Below are positions 7,629-17,304 of a stretch of 64,000 nt of DNA, piece after piece. The stretch covers positions 248,001 to 312,000 of the forward strand of contig PGYM01000003.1 in the NCBI GenBank assembly GCA_002839675.1, written 5' to 3'. The stretch is from Methanomicrobiales archaeon HGW-Methanomicrobiales-1. GTDB lineage: Archaea; Halobacteriota; Methanomicrobia; Methanomicrobiales; Methanospirillaceae. The notes beneath the pieces are model-generated. The model made no database searches, was not told the origin of the DNA, and saw only the letters and a list, made by a program, of their open reading frames with translations. The first letter of the stretch is position 1, and every line of letters begins with the position of its first letter. Both the position numbers and the translations under genes were made by a program.

Positions 7629-9212
7629 ATGTATTCCGTTCTTTATGTTGACGATGAAGAAGCACTTCTTGGACTCAACAAGATCTATCTTGAAAAGACC
7701 GGGGATTTCTCTGTTGATACGGTTAATTCTGCACAAAAAGCCCTGAGAAAAATCCCGGGACAGTGCTACGATGCAGTCGTCTCGGATTACGATATGCCCC
7801 ACATGGATGGGATCGCTTTTTTGAAACAAGTCCGTTCACAGCATGGCAACCTGCCCTTCCTCCTCTTCACGGGAAAAGGCCGGGAGGAGGTGGTCATCGA
7901 AGCCGTAGACAATGGCGTAGACTATTATATCCAGAAAGGGCAGGACATGCAAAGCATGATCGCCGAGCTCCAGTACAAGATCAAGCGGGCCATTGAACGG
8001 CGCAGGGTCAACGATGAACTGGAACGTTCCCGGCAGCAGATGAATGATATCATCAATTTTTTACCGGATGCAACCTTTGTCCGGGATATCAGCGGGCGGG
8101 TTATTGCCTGGAATCTTGCCATGGAGAGAATGACCGGCGTCAGCAGTGATGAGATGCTTGGGAAATGCGATCACGAGTATGCCCTGCCATTTCATAATAA
8201 GAAATGCCCTCTCCTTGCAGACATGGTTCTTGAAATGAGCCCCTCTTCTGACTCGCGGTACCAGTATTTCAAGCGGTCCGGTGACCGGATAAGTTCCGAG
8301 ATCTTTATCCCCCATTTCAAAGAGGGTGCCGGGGCAAACCTGTGGAGTACCGCAAGCCCCCTGTATGATACCCACGGGACGGTCACCGGCGCCATCGAAT
8401 CGTTCCGGGATATCTCTGATCACTATGCCGTAAAGCGGGACCTCAATATTTCGCAGGAGATGATCCAGGGTTTTGCCGACATTTTCCCGGTCGTGATCTA
8501 CGAGATGGACCTGGATTATGTCCTCACCTTCTGCAACTGTGTGGCTTTTGACTGGTTCGGCATTTCCCGGGATGACTTCGAGAAAGAGATCTCTATCCTT
8601 GATCACATCGCACCCCAAGACCGGGAGCGGGCGATGGCTGACCTGAAAAATTCTGTAGGTGGTAGACCAAGTTCTGGTCATGAGTATCTCCTTACAAGGA
8701 AGGACAAGAGCACCTTCCCTGCGCTGATCTATGGAGCGAAGATTGTTGATCCCGATACCGGCAAACCTGCCGGTGTACGGGGCGTGATTATCGACCTTAC
8801 GGAGCGGAAGAAACAGGCGCAGGAACTCTATGAGAGCCGGGAAAAACTGTATCTTGCCATAAAAGCAGGAGATATCGGGATCTGGGATGTGGATTTGCGA
8901 ACCGATAAAGTGCATAACATCCATCAATGGGCCTACCACACGCTGGGATACCAGCCGGGCGATCTTCCTCCCCTAACAGCAAACGCATGTAAAAGCTTTG
9001 TTCATCCTCTCGATCTTCCCCGTCTTCTCTTTGCATATTTCAAGCACCTGTCAGGAAAAGAACCCCTGTTCGAATCGGAATTCCGTCTGCTCCGTAAAGA
9101 TGGAGACTGGAAGTGGGTGGCTATCCGGGGAAAAGTGCTTGAACGGGATCCTGACAACAAACCCGTCCGGATAACCGGTACGATCAACGCGATCACCTAC
9201 CCGAAAAAATAA
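7629..9212 (+). CDS. Response-regulator receiver protein with multiple PAS domains, no kinase domain
   Basis: A 527-residue cytoplasmic protein. Residues 1-120 are a receiver domain with the acidic pocket at DDE (8-10), phospho-acceptor D53 in SDYDMP, the FTGKG segment and the YYIQKG lysine. A short coiled region (RRVNDELERSRQQMND) leads into three PAS/PAC repeats at about 140-265, 275-395 and 400-520. They carry PAS/PAC signatures such as ITGAIESFRDISD, GVRGVIIDLTERK and RITGTINAI. It ends with the last PAC and has no histidine kinase or output domain. It may relay or integrate signals for a separate kinase, a common arrangement in Methanomicrobiales. The related REC-PAS gene at 10843 and the kinases at 12921 and 41709 are candidates to work with it. 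Confidence 0.88.
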   Translation: MYSVLYVDDEEALLGLNKIYLEKTGDFSVDTVNSAQKALRKIPGQCYDAVVSDYDMPHMDGIAFLKQVRSQHGNLPFLLFTGKGREEVVIEAVDNGVDYYIQKGQDMQSMIAELQYKIKRAIERRRVNDELERSRQQMNDIINFLPDATFVRDISGRVIAWNLAMERMTGVSSDEMLGKCDHEYALPFHNKKCPLLADMVLEMSPSSDSRYQYFKRSGDRISSEIFIPHFKEGAGANLWSTASPLYDTHGTVTGAIESFRDISDHYAVKRDLNISQEMIQGFADIFPVVIYEMDLDYVLTFCNCVAFDWFGISRDDFEKEISILDHIAPQDRERAMADLKNSVGGRPSSGHEYLLTRKDKSTFPALIYGAKIVDPDTGKPAGVRGVIIDLTERKKQAQELYESREKLYLAIKAGDIGIWDVDLRTDKVHNIHQWAYHTLGYQPGDLPPLTANACKSFVHPLDLPRLLFAYFKHLSGKEPLFESEFRLLRKDGDWKWVAIRGKVLERDPDNKPVRITGTINAITYPKK

Positions 9213-9253
9213 GTTTACTGCGAGGATGAAACTGTTTTTTAGTCCTTACTGAA

Positions 9254-9261
9254 TTTTTTTT
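9254..9261 (+). terminator. T-run after the REC-PAS gene
   Basis: Eight T in a row about 40 bp after the stop codon of the receiver-PAS gene, followed by A/T-rich sequence. Confidence 0.45.
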
Positions 9262-9406
9262 AAATAAGGCACACCGGAATTATAACAGGCAATATCCTGT
9301 TCAAGTTGTCTGGCGAATCCAAAACCAGTATTTTCTGATGTGCTTGCAGATACTCTCTCTGCAAATAGCTCTTTTATCCGGACTTTGCCTTAAGCTCATG
9401 ATTTGA

Positions 9407-9415
9407 TATATTTAT
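9407..9415 (+). promoter_or_regulatory. TATA box and ribosome binding site of fae-hps
   Basis: ATATATTTA at 9407-9415 would start transcription near 9437. AAGGAGAG at 9446-9453 is a strong ribosome binding site for ATG 9459. Confidence 0.55.
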
Positions 9416-9458
9416 CATCACTCAGCGTCACATACTATCAGGATTAAGGAGAGTTCCA

Positions 9459-10640
9459 ATGTATTTAGTCGGAGAAGCACTTGTTGGCGATGGCGCGGAA
9501 CTCGCGCACATCGATCTGCTGATGGGCGATAAGGAAGGCCCGATCGGTACGGCGTTTGCAAACGCGATCTCACAGCTTTCAGCCGGGCACACCCCGCTGC
9601 TCGCAGTCGTCCGCCCGAACCTGCTCACAAAACCTGTTACGCTTGTCATCCCGAAGGTAACCCTGAAGGATATGGCGCAGGTAAACGAGATGTTCGGTCC
9701 TGTACAGGCCGCGGTTGCAAAGGCTGTTGCAGACTGTGTTGAAGAAGGCCTTTTTAATGGTATTGACCTCGAGAAGGTAGCGATTCTCGCATCCGTTTTT
9801 GTCCACCCGGATGCCAAGGACTACAACCGGCTTTACCGGTATAATTACGGTGCAACAAAGCTTGCGCTCAACCGTGCGCTTGCGGCGTTCCCCGATGCAA
9901 AGACCCTTGTGTTCGAGAAGGATCGCGCAGCCCATGCAGTCATGGGATTCAAAGTACAGCGCCTCTGGGATGCTCCGTACCTGCAGGTCGCAATGGACCT
10001 TGTGGATATGGGCAAGGTAGCACAAGTGTTAAAGGAGCTTCCTGAGAACGACCACCTCATAATCGAGGCAGGTACCCCGCTTATCAAGAAGTTTGGCCTC
10101 GGTGTCATTTCCGAGATTCGCAAACTCCGCCCCAATGCGTTCATCATCGCGGATATGAAAATCCTCGACACCGGGAATCTTGAAGCCCGCATGGCCGCTG
10201 ATGCAACTGCCGACGCGGTTGTTGTCTCGGGTCTTGCGCCCGCATCAACGATGGAAAAGGCGATTTCCGAAGCCCGCAAGGTTGGCATCTACTCGATTGT
10301 GGACATGCTCAATGTGCAGAACCCGGCCAAGGTTATTGCGAGCCTGAAAGTCAAGCCTGATATCGTGGAACTCCACCGTGCGATTGACACCGAAGAGACC
10401 GCTCATGCATGGGGGGACATCCAGGCGATCAAGAAGGCAGCAGGCGGCAAGCTCCTTGTGGCTACCGCCGGTGGCGTTCGGGTCAATGTTGTCAAGGATG
10501 CCCTCAAGGCTGGTGCAGATATTCTCGTAGTCGGCCGTGCTATTACCGCAAGCAAAGACATCGGTCATGCGGCAGATGAGTTCCTTGAACAACTCGACCG
10601 CGAAGAGATTGACCAGTTCCGTATTATGACGGATTTCTGA
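9459..10640 (+). CDS. fae-hps: Bifunctional formaldehyde-activating enzyme / 3-hexulose-6-phosphate synthase
   Basis: A 393-residue fusion. Residues 1 to about 165 are Fae (5,6,7,8-tetrahydromethanopterin hydro-lyase): GEALVGDGAELAHIDL with the conserved histidine at position 17, KEGPIGTAFANA and the KVTLKDMAQ segment. From about 170 the protein is an orotidine-decarboxylase-fold hexulose-6-phosphate synthase with AMDLVDMG, IEAGTPLIKKFG, ADMKILDTG and VATAGGVRVN. In archaea the pair runs from ribulose-5-phosphate via hexulose phosphate and formaldehyde, providing pentose phosphates while capturing formaldehyde on tetrahydromethanopterin. The fusion is typical of methanogens. A strong ribosome binding site and a TATA box suggest solid expression, and a T-run follows. 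Confidence 0.96.
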   Translation: MYLVGEALVGDGAELAHIDLLMGDKEGPIGTAFANAISQLSAGHTPLLAVVRPNLLTKPVTLVIPKVTLKDMAQVNEMFGPVQAAVAKAVADCVEEGLFNGIDLEKVAILASVFVHPDAKDYNRLYRYNYGATKLALNRALAAFPDAKTLVFEKDRAAHAVMGFKVQRLWDAPYLQVAMDLVDMGKVAQVLKELPENDHLIIEAGTPLIKKFGLGVISEIRKLRPNAFIIADMKILDTGNLEARMAADATADAVVVSGLAPASTMEKAISEARKVGIYSIVDMLNVQNPAKVIASLKVKPDIVELHRAIDTEETAHAWGDIQAIKKAAGGKLLVATAGGVRVNVVKDALKAGADILVVGRAITASKDIGHAADEFLEQLDREEIDQFRIMTDF

Positions 10641-10647
10641 AATACTA

Positions 10648-10656
10648 TTTTTTTTT
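10648..10656 (+). terminator. Oligo-T terminator of fae-hps
   Basis: Nine consecutive T begin 8 nt after the TGA stop. Confidence 0.55.
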
Positions 10657-10842
10657 AATTTTCAAAATTCTCTGACACCGTTGTCAATGGCCATTGAGTT
10701 GGTAATGTTTTACTTTGCTTTATTGGCGCTGCCTGCCCGACTGATAATCAATAGCAGTAAACTTTCATCATCCGTAACGCAAGGCAAACCCTTTTTACGT
10801 TTTTACAGCTTATGACCTTGATATAAGGTAAATACGTTCATT

Positions 10843-11607
10843 ATGGCGTCGTCTCCCCGGATTCTTATTGTTGATGATGACAGTGTTATCACGCATCTCA
10901 TCACCCTGATGCTGCAAAAAAAGGGCTATAATATTATTGGAAAATTTTCCACCGGCGAAGAAGCGCTTTTAAAATCCGCGGAACTGAACCCGGATCTCGT
11001 GATCATGGATATCCGGTTAACCGGACATCTGGATGGCATAGCGACTGCACGATATATTTTCAAGATTTTCCAGTTCCCCGTTATTTTTATTGCCGGTAAG
11101 GAAGATGAAAATCTCCTTGATAATGCCCTGTACTCAGAACCGTATGGGATTCTCTTTAAGCCGTTTATGGATCTTGAGCTGAAATCCAATGTAGATCTTG
11201 CCATCTACAACCATAGTATCAGGAAAAAATCTCTTGGCAGTTATCTTTTGGGAGAACCGAACAAGGTCGTAGAAGTAAATGAAGTCATCATTGTCATGGA
11301 TCCAAAAGGCAGGATCATTTTTTTCAATCATTATGCTGCCTGGTTTATCGATCTTCCGGGACCAGAAATCCTGATGAGTTACTGGAGAGATGTCCTCATG
11401 CTCATCGACGACCTGACCGGTGAAGAACTAAAAGATCCAATCAATGATGTTGCAAAGCATGGTGCGGTGGTTATACACGATACTAATACTGCCATTGTTA
11501 CAAAATCCGGCAAGCGCCGGAAAATCAGTATTCTGGTGCAGCCCCTCCTGGACGAACGGGGGAAGCTTCTGGTGCTTACCATGAAAATCAGAGAAAAAAA
11601 ACTCTGA
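10843..11607 (+). CDS. Response-regulator receiver protein with a PAS-like C-terminal domain
   Basis: A 254-residue protein. A receiver domain occupies residues 1-125: acidic VDDDS pocket, phospho-acceptor in VIMDIRL, IAGKEDE, and GILFKPF with the conserved lysine. The rest resembles a single PAS domain (EVIIVMDPKGRIIFFNHYAAWF, ending in LVLTMKIREK). There is no DNA-binding or enzymatic output domain. As with the larger REC-PAS protein at 7629, it probably works as an intermediate in a multi-component signalling network. The gene is monocistronic, with its own upstream spacer of 200 bp. Confidence 0.85.
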   Translation: MASSPRILIVDDDSVITHLITLMLQKKGYNIIGKFSTGEEALLKSAELNPDLVIMDIRLTGHLDGIATARYIFKIFQFPVIFIAGKEDENLLDNALYSEPYGILFKPFMDLELKSNVDLAIYNHSIRKKSLGSYLLGEPNKVVEVNEVIIVMDPKGRIIFFNHYAAWFIDLPGPEILMSYWRDVLMLIDDLTGEELKDPINDVAKHGAVVIHDTNTAIVTKSGKRRKISILVQPLLDERGKLLVLTMKIREKKL

Positions 11608-11893
11608 TTATTCCTCTCTTTTGCGATTCAGTTCTTCATGTGACCCCTGACATTTTTTGCACGTCCAAACCGGTGCAGCAGGTGAGTTATTGAGATTGCC
11701 TGGGCGTGAGCACTCACTTCCCCCATTTTAAAAATCATCTGGAAATCTGCGGCTGATATATCCATTTGGTAAAAACCGGCATTGCTGCTGGAGGAACATA
11801 CGCTCCCCTGTTCCTCCTTCCCCCTTCCCGCAAGTTAATATCCTGCTCCTTTCTCTTCTGTGACCTGATTAATGATCGCAGAACCTATCGTAT

Positions 11894-12724
11894 ATGGGTG
11901 CCAACCATTCTGTAATGAATAGTGAACCGTACCCGGTTATCCTTGTTCATGGATGGAACAGCCATCCCGGGATCTGGAACCGTCTCGTACCCCGGCTTTC
12001 TGATGCGGCAATTCCTTTCTGGAAGTTCGATCACGCCGGGATGAATGGTGCGGATATACCGGAGCTGGCAGCAGTACTGGCATCCTTTATTGGTGAGATG
12101 CGGGATGAGAATGGATATACAGGACCCGTAGACATTGTCTGCCATTCGATAGGCACCTGTATAGCCCGGTTCCTTCTCGAAGTGATGGACGGGACTGACC
12201 GACACCAGAAGGTCAGGCAGCTGATCGGTCTTGGCCCGCCCAACAATGGTTCAGCGCTTGCAGAACTGTTCCATGATCCGCTGATGGGAGGAGAGATCAT
12301 CAACCAACTCACGGGTGTTTTTGTCCCCCGGGGATTCGATCCTTCTGCCGATCCCCTCGTGCAGGATGTCCGTCCCGCCAGCCCGGCCATGCATACCCTT
12401 CGTTCAGCAGGAATCCGCTCCGATATCACCTATCGTATCATCGTAACGGCAAATCCCGGTGGCAGACCAGATTTCTTCCCCTTGTTCAAGGGAAATACCT
12501 GGGATCTTGATCCTGACGGAAAGTGGCAGCAGACCTGGGAAGGTGACGGGATTGTCTCGCACAGTGAATCCCGGCTCCCGGGAATCTCCCTTGATATTTT
12601 ACCATCGGATATGGATGATGCAGTGCCATTCCTTCCTCCAGACCAGTACTGCCACATCAACCTGCCGAGAAACCCGGTTGTCATCGAACGGATCATGCAG
12701 TACCTGACACATCCTGCTCTGTAA
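11894..12724 (+). CDS. Alpha/beta hydrolase, lipase/PGAP1-like
   Basis: A 276-residue hydrolase. VILVHGWNSHPGIWNRL near the N terminus is the oxyanion-hole HG segment. CHSIGTC is a variant of the GxSxG nucleophile elbow with Cys in the first position, and LGPPNNGS follows as in lipases of the triacylglycerol/PGAP1 type. There is no signal peptide, so it probably acts in the cytoplasm on an ester or lipid-like substrate. The start may be ATG 11894 or 11915; neither has a clear ribosome binding site. The gene stands alone, so context does not narrow its substrate. Confidence 0.8.
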   Translation: MGANHSVMNSEPYPVILVHGWNSHPGIWNRLVPRLSDAAIPFWKFDHAGMNGADIPELAAVLASFIGEMRDENGYTGPVDIVCHSIGTCIARFLLEVMDGTDRHQKVRQLIGLGPPNNGSALAELFHDPLMGGEIINQLTGVFVPRGFDPSADPLVQDVRPASPAMHTLRSAGIRSDITYRIIVTANPGGRPDFFPLFKGNTWDLDPDGKWQQTWEGDGIVSHSESRLPGISLDILPSDMDDAVPFLPPDQYCHINLPRNPVVIERIMQYLTHPAL

Positions 12725-12920
12725 TCAGGGGGCATGAGGGGAAAGGATTCACTTTTCACACCCCATGGTTCAATAAAAAAGTACCTTTGATGATCCTGCC
12801 CTGCATCTTACGAAGATCAATTCCCCGAAGTCCGTTGGTAAAGTGAGTCAAAACCGCACCAACTATTAAAAGGAACCGGATAAACACTGTGTACGTAAAA
12901 AATAAAGAGGGACTTACGTC

Positions 12921-14678
12921 ATGGATTATTTATATTTTGATCAGGTATACAAACGCCCCCTCCTGATCCCGGTGCTCATTGGAATCAGTGCAGCAGTGAC
13001 ACTTTTCCTCAATATATTTGGGCTGCTCCATGGTTTTACCAATGTTCTTCCCCATCTTCTCTACGTTCCGATTATCCTTGCAGCATATTACTATCCCCGT
13101 CGGGGCGTGCCGTTTACCCTCGTGCTTTCGGCACTTTATTCAGCCGCAGTCTTTGTCCTGTATCCTGCAAATATGGATGCACTGGCAGCAGCTCTTGCAC
13201 GGGTTGTTGTCTTCATAACAATTGCTGCCGTTATTTCCTACCTGAGTGCAAGGATGCACCATGACACCCAGATGTGCCGGCGACTGGTTTCCATCGTAGC
13301 ATCATCAAGCGATGCAATAGTTGCAGAAACCTTTGACGGAATTATCACCGACTTAAATACCAGTGCTGAGAATCTCTTCGGGTATACATCAAAAGAGATT
13401 AAAGGAAAATCAGCTGCTCTTCTCCTTCCTCCTGATAAGCTGGATGAATCCAAAAATCTCTTAAAAAGTATCAAGAATGGTACACCGGTTGACCGGTATG
13501 AGACCGAGCGACTGACCAAAACCGGCAAAAGGATCCAGGTATCCCTGTCGCTCTCCCCGATAAAAAATGCAAAAGGGGAACTGGTTGGTGCCTCAGTCAG
13601 TGCGCATGATATATCTGATAAAAAGCAGCTGCAGGACGAGATCCTGCGGGCAAAAGTAGAATGGGAACGCACCTTTGATGCAGTTCCCGATATGATTGCA
13701 ATTATCGGACGGGATTTCCGGATTATCCGCGTGAATATGGCAATGGCCGACCGGTTGGGAATAAGCCCGGAAGATGCGGTGGGAAAACCGTGTTATAATC
13801 TGTATCACCGCAGTAATAATCCTCCAGGTTACTGTCCGCTTACCCGCCTGCTGGAAGATGGCCAGGAGCATGCACAGGAATTTCATGAAGATACCCTGAA
13901 TGCAGATTTCCTTGCAACCGTTTCACCTCTCTATAATGAAGAGGGAGATATTATCGCCAGCGTCCATGTGATGCGGGACATAACTGAGCGTAAAAACGTA
14001 GAAAATGCGCTGATAATAGCGAATAAAAAACTGACAATGCTTTCGTCCATTACCCGGCATGATATCTTAAATAAACTCACCGGACTGAAGATGTACCTTG
14101 AACTCTCGAGAGAGAGTGTGAAAGACCCGGTCTTCCTTGATTATATTGCAAAGGAGATAGATGTTGCAGGGGCGATCGAACGCCAGATCGAATTCACACG
14201 ATATTACGAAAGTATTGGAGTGAATGCCCCGCAATGGCAGGATCTGATTGAGCGGATACGTTCCTCGGCATCGCAACTCTCGCTCGAAGGGATCACCTTC
14301 GATATTCTGCTGCCGCCTGTCTTTGTATATGCCGATGCACTAATAGAAAAAGTGTTTTATAACCTTATAGAGAACTCACTTCGCCATGGGGGCGGGGTAA
14401 CCAGCATATCCTTCACTTTCGAAGAAACGGATGATGGTGCAGTGATCACGTACCGCGATAACGGTGCCGGAATTCCCCTTGCAGACAAGGACAAACTGTT
14501 CCGGCGCGGTTTTGGCAAACATACCGGTCTCGGTCTTTTCCTGTCCCGGGAAATCCTCTCCATTACCGGAATCACGATAACAGAAAACGGTACCCCGGGA
14601 AAAGGCGTCCGGTTTGAGATCCGGGTGCCAAAAGCCAGTTACCGATTGAATTCAGCTCATCCGGTTAATCCCGTGTAA
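12921..14678 (+). CDS. Membrane sensor histidine kinase (4-helix input, two PAS domains)
   Basis: A 585-residue kinase. Residues 15-115 hold about four membrane helices including the NVLPHLLYVPIILAAYYYPRRG block, which is nearly repeated in the kinase at 41709. Two PAS/PAC domains follow (about 125-240 and 250-370). The phospho-acceptor box is ITRHDILNKLTGL, with N box NLIENSLRHGG, DNGAGIP and FGKHTGLGLFLSREI G-box motifs. The HDxxN-type H-box and compact ATPase domain are typical of archaeal kinases. It should autophosphorylate in response to a membrane or PAS-ligand signal and pass phosphate to a receiver, possibly one of the REC-PAS proteins encoded upstream. Confidence 0.92.
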   Translation: MDYLYFDQVYKRPLLIPVLIGISAAVTLFLNIFGLLHGFTNVLPHLLYVPIILAAYYYPRRGVPFTLVLSALYSAAVFVLYPANMDALAAALARVVVFITIAAVISYLSARMHHDTQMCRRLVSIVASSSDAIVAETFDGIITDLNTSAENLFGYTSKEIKGKSAALLLPPDKLDESKNLLKSIKNGTPVDRYETERLTKTGKRIQVSLSLSPIKNAKGELVGASVSAHDISDKKQLQDEILRAKVEWERTFDAVPDMIAIIGRDFRIIRVNMAMADRLGISPEDAVGKPCYNLYHRSNNPPGYCPLTRLLEDGQEHAQEFHEDTLNADFLATVSPLYNEEGDIIASVHVMRDITERKNVENALIIANKKLTMLSSITRHDILNKLTGLKMYLELSRESVKDPVFLDYIAKEIDVAGAIERQIEFTRYYESIGVNAPQWQDLIERIRSSASQLSLEGITFDILLPPVFVYADALIEKVFYNLIENSLRHGGGVTSISFTFEETDDGAVITYRDNGAGIPLADKDKLFRRGFGKHTGLGLFLSREILSITGITITENGTPGKGVRFEIRVPKASYRLNSAHPVNPV

Positions 14679-14734
14679 CAATCGCAGTGAATGGTGCAGG
14701 GAAATTTCCGGTAAAACTGCCAGAGTGATTGATT

Positions 14735-15616
14735 ATGTCAGGAATTACCACCGATCAGAAAAATCTTGCCCTCATCTTCGCTATGCAAAAGGGCGAGATC
14801 ACCGAATACCTGATCTATACAAAGATTGCAGCCACAACGAAAGATCCTCATAACCACGAAGTACTGGTAAGGATTGCAGCTGAAGAGCTCACTCACTACG
14901 GGATCTGGAAACGATACACAAAAAGAGATGTTGCTCCTGATATGCTGCGGGTCTGGTATTACTATCTGATCGCCCGGCTGCTGGGGATGACATTTGCTAT
15001 AAAACTCATGGAGGGTATTGAGAAGCGGGCACAATCGGCCGACCGGGCCCTCCCATTTACGGTTCCGGAAATAGATGAGATCTTAAAAAATGAAGAAATT
15101 CATGAACGCGAGCTGATCGCCCTCATCGATGAAGAGCGCCTGAAGTATGTAGGTTCAGTAGTACTCGGGTTGAATGATGCGCTCGTGGAATTTACCGGAA
15201 CCCTTGCCGGTCTTACGTTTGCTCTCCAGAACACCCAGATCATTGCGGTTGTCGGGCTCGTGATGGGTGTGGCTGCATCTCTCTCCATGGGAGCATCCGA
15301 GTACCTCTCGCAGCGTTCCGATGGGGGACCAACCGACCCGGTCAAGGCCTCGGTGTATACCGGTTTTACGTATATTGTAACCGTTGCCCTGCTGATCCTG
15401 CCGTTCCTGCTCTTCTCCAGTCCCTTTATTGCCCTGATGCTCACCTTGTTGGCCGCAGTAATGGTGATCTTTGTCTTTACCTTCTACGTTTCCGTGGCAA
15501 AAGATCTCCCGTTTTACCGGCGCTTTGTCGAGATGGCAGCCATCAGTCTGGGCATTGCAGCGATATCCTTCCTGATAGGAATTGCCATACGAACCGTTCT
15601 GAATGTAAACGTATGA
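14735..15616 (+). CDS. VIT1/CCC1 family metal transporter with N-terminal ferritin-like domain
   Basis: A 293-residue fusion. Residues 1 to about 125 form a ferritin-like/rubrerythrin four-helix domain with carboxylate and histidine motifs (EITEYLIY, AAEELTHYG, EEIHERELI). Residues 135-293 form a VIT1/CCC1 membrane domain (GLNDALVEFTGTLAGLTFAL, MGVAASLSMGASEYLS and three further helices). In bacteria this architecture exports iron, with the ferritin-like part sensing or oxidising Fe(II); manganese transport is an alternative. The start is ATG 14735; a TTG two codons upstream is in frame. It follows the kinase gene by about 56 bp and may share its transcript. Confidence 0.9.
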   Translation: MSGITTDQKNLALIFAMQKGEITEYLIYTKIAATTKDPHNHEVLVRIAAEELTHYGIWKRYTKRDVAPDMLRVWYYYLIARLLGMTFAIKLMEGIEKRAQSADRALPFTVPEIDEILKNEEIHERELIALIDEERLKYVGSVVLGLNDALVEFTGTLAGLTFALQNTQIIAVVGLVMGVAASLSMGASEYLSQRSDGGPTDPVKASVYTGFTYIVTVALLILPFLLFSSPFIALMLTLLAAVMVIFVFTFYVSVAKDLPFYRRFVEMAAISLGIAAISFLIGIAIRTVLNVNV

Positions 15617-15702
15617 ACTGGAGTTCCGGTACTAAGATATTATTTTAGCCAGTTTTCCCCCTACAAAAAATAATATTGCCGATTACCTTCAATCCTCTGG
15701 TA

Positions 15703-17142
15703 ATGACTGCCATAATTACAGATGCCCGTCAGCAGCGAATCGTTTTGTTTATTATCGCATTTGCTGCGTTCATGGCATCGCTGGATTCTACCATCGTTAA
15801 CATTTCTTTACCGGTAATTTCGGAATACTATCATGTTGAGTTTTCGCTCGTCTCCTGGATCGTCATGGCATACCTGCTCGTTGAAGCGAGTTTTCTCCTT
15901 GTCTTTGGAAAGCTTGGGGATATTCACGGGTTCCGGCGGATATTTATCGCCGGGTTTGCTGTTTTTACACTGGGATCCCTTCTTTGCGGGCTTTCCGACA
16001 CGATCTACCATCTCATTGCATTCCGTGTGCTCCAGGGCATTGGTGGTGCGGCACTGGTTGCTGTTGGTCCTGCGATGGTGGCCGTGTTCCTCCCTGCTGA
16101 TAAACGGGGATGGGCGTTTGGCATTATCGCTACGGTTGTTTCGCTGGGCATTGCCGCCGGGCCGATTCTCGGGGGATTTTTAACAGAATACTTAAGCTGG
16201 CACTGGATCTTCTTTATCAACGTCCCGTTTGGCATAGCAGCAGTCTGTGCGGCATTTTATCTCTTTCCAAAAGACCGGATCGTCCGGTCAGGCAGTAAAT
16301 TTGATATCGCCGGTTCAGTCCTGATCTGCGCAGCCCTTACAACCCTTTTGTATCCGCTCAACCAGGGACTCGCTCTTGGCTGGACGTCGCCGGCCATCCT
16401 TGGCCTGTTTGTCCTCTCACTTGTCCTTTGGATCAGTTTCTTTGTGCATGAGCGCCGCTGTCCTAACCCTCTCGTTGACCTGACGTTGTTTAACAACCGG
16501 AATTTCAATCTGGGAAATTGTGCCGGGTTATTACTGATGCTCTGTTACGCGGGTTCTGAATTTTTATTGCCGTTTTTCTTTGAAAATATCCACGGTTATA
16601 CCCCATCCATTGCAGGTCTGTTACTTGCGGTCCCTGCAGTTGCTCTTATGGTTGTTGGCCCGGTTGCAGGAGCATTTTCTGACAAATATGGATCCCGTCT
16701 TATCACATCAATTGCTTCCCTTCTTGCCGTGATCAGTTTTATTCTTTTCAGCATGTTCACCGTAACGACGGGTGTTGGTTTCATAATTGCAGCGCTCATC
16801 CTTTTTGGGATCGCAGTTGGCCTGTTCTTCCCGCCGAATATGAGCCAGATACTCACGGATGGAGGAGCAGAAGGTGAAGGGGTTGTATCGAGCGTGATGA
16901 TGACAATACGGAATACCGGCTCGGTTCTCGGCGTGGCCTTGTTCAGTACCATTGTTGTGCAGGTCATTCTCGGGTTATCTCCACACGCAGCGGATGCAAC
17001 GGCTAATGCGATTCCCATGCAGGTATTCGTTGCCGGTTTCCATGCAGCCTTTATCGTTGCGATCGTTCTCAGTATCGTGACACTGGGGCTGTCTCTCCTG
17101 ATTGTAAAACGGAAGAGGGTAACTCTCGGGGAGAAATCATAA
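15703..17142 (+). CDS. MFS exporter, DHA2 (14-helix drug/proton antiporter) type
   Basis: A 479-residue membrane protein with about 14 hydrophobic segments. MASLDSTIVNISLPVI in the first helix and LGDIHGFRRIF in loop 2-3 are the classic DHA2/EmrB-QacA signatures. GPILGGFLTEYLSWHWIFFINVPFG is the motif C region. It should export drugs or metabolites in exchange for protons. The ATG at 15703 is taken as start; an in-frame TTG lies at 15676. No regulator gene is adjacent, and the substrate cannot be predicted from sequence. Confidence 0.92.
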   Translation: MTAIITDARQQRIVLFIIAFAAFMASLDSTIVNISLPVISEYYHVEFSLVSWIVMAYLLVEASFLLVFGKLGDIHGFRRIFIAGFAVFTLGSLLCGLSDTIYHLIAFRVLQGIGGAALVAVGPAMVAVFLPADKRGWAFGIIATVVSLGIAAGPILGGFLTEYLSWHWIFFINVPFGIAAVCAAFYLFPKDRIVRSGSKFDIAGSVLICAALTTLLYPLNQGLALGWTSPAILGLFVLSLVLWISFFVHERRCPNPLVDLTLFNNRNFNLGNCAGLLLMLCYAGSEFLLPFFFENIHGYTPSIAGLLLAVPAVALMVVGPVAGAFSDKYGSRLITSIASLLAVISFILFSMFTVTTGVGFIIAALILFGIAVGLFFPPNMSQILTDGGAEGEGVVSSVMMTIRNTGSVLGVALFSTIVVQVILGLSPHAADATANAIPMQVFVAGFHAAFIVAIVLSIVTLGLSLLIVKRKRVTLGEKS

Positions 17143-17304
17143 ACATCTCTCCTTATCCGGTCAACCTGCTGGTGAATCCTGCCATTTTAATATTCCCAAA
17201 AGAGAAAAGGTAGTATCCGGATATTCCTTATGCAAGGTTTGCTTATGATTCATAAGCGTGCATAACGGCCGCCACCATTACTATTGAACAAGCTGTCTGA
17301 TACC

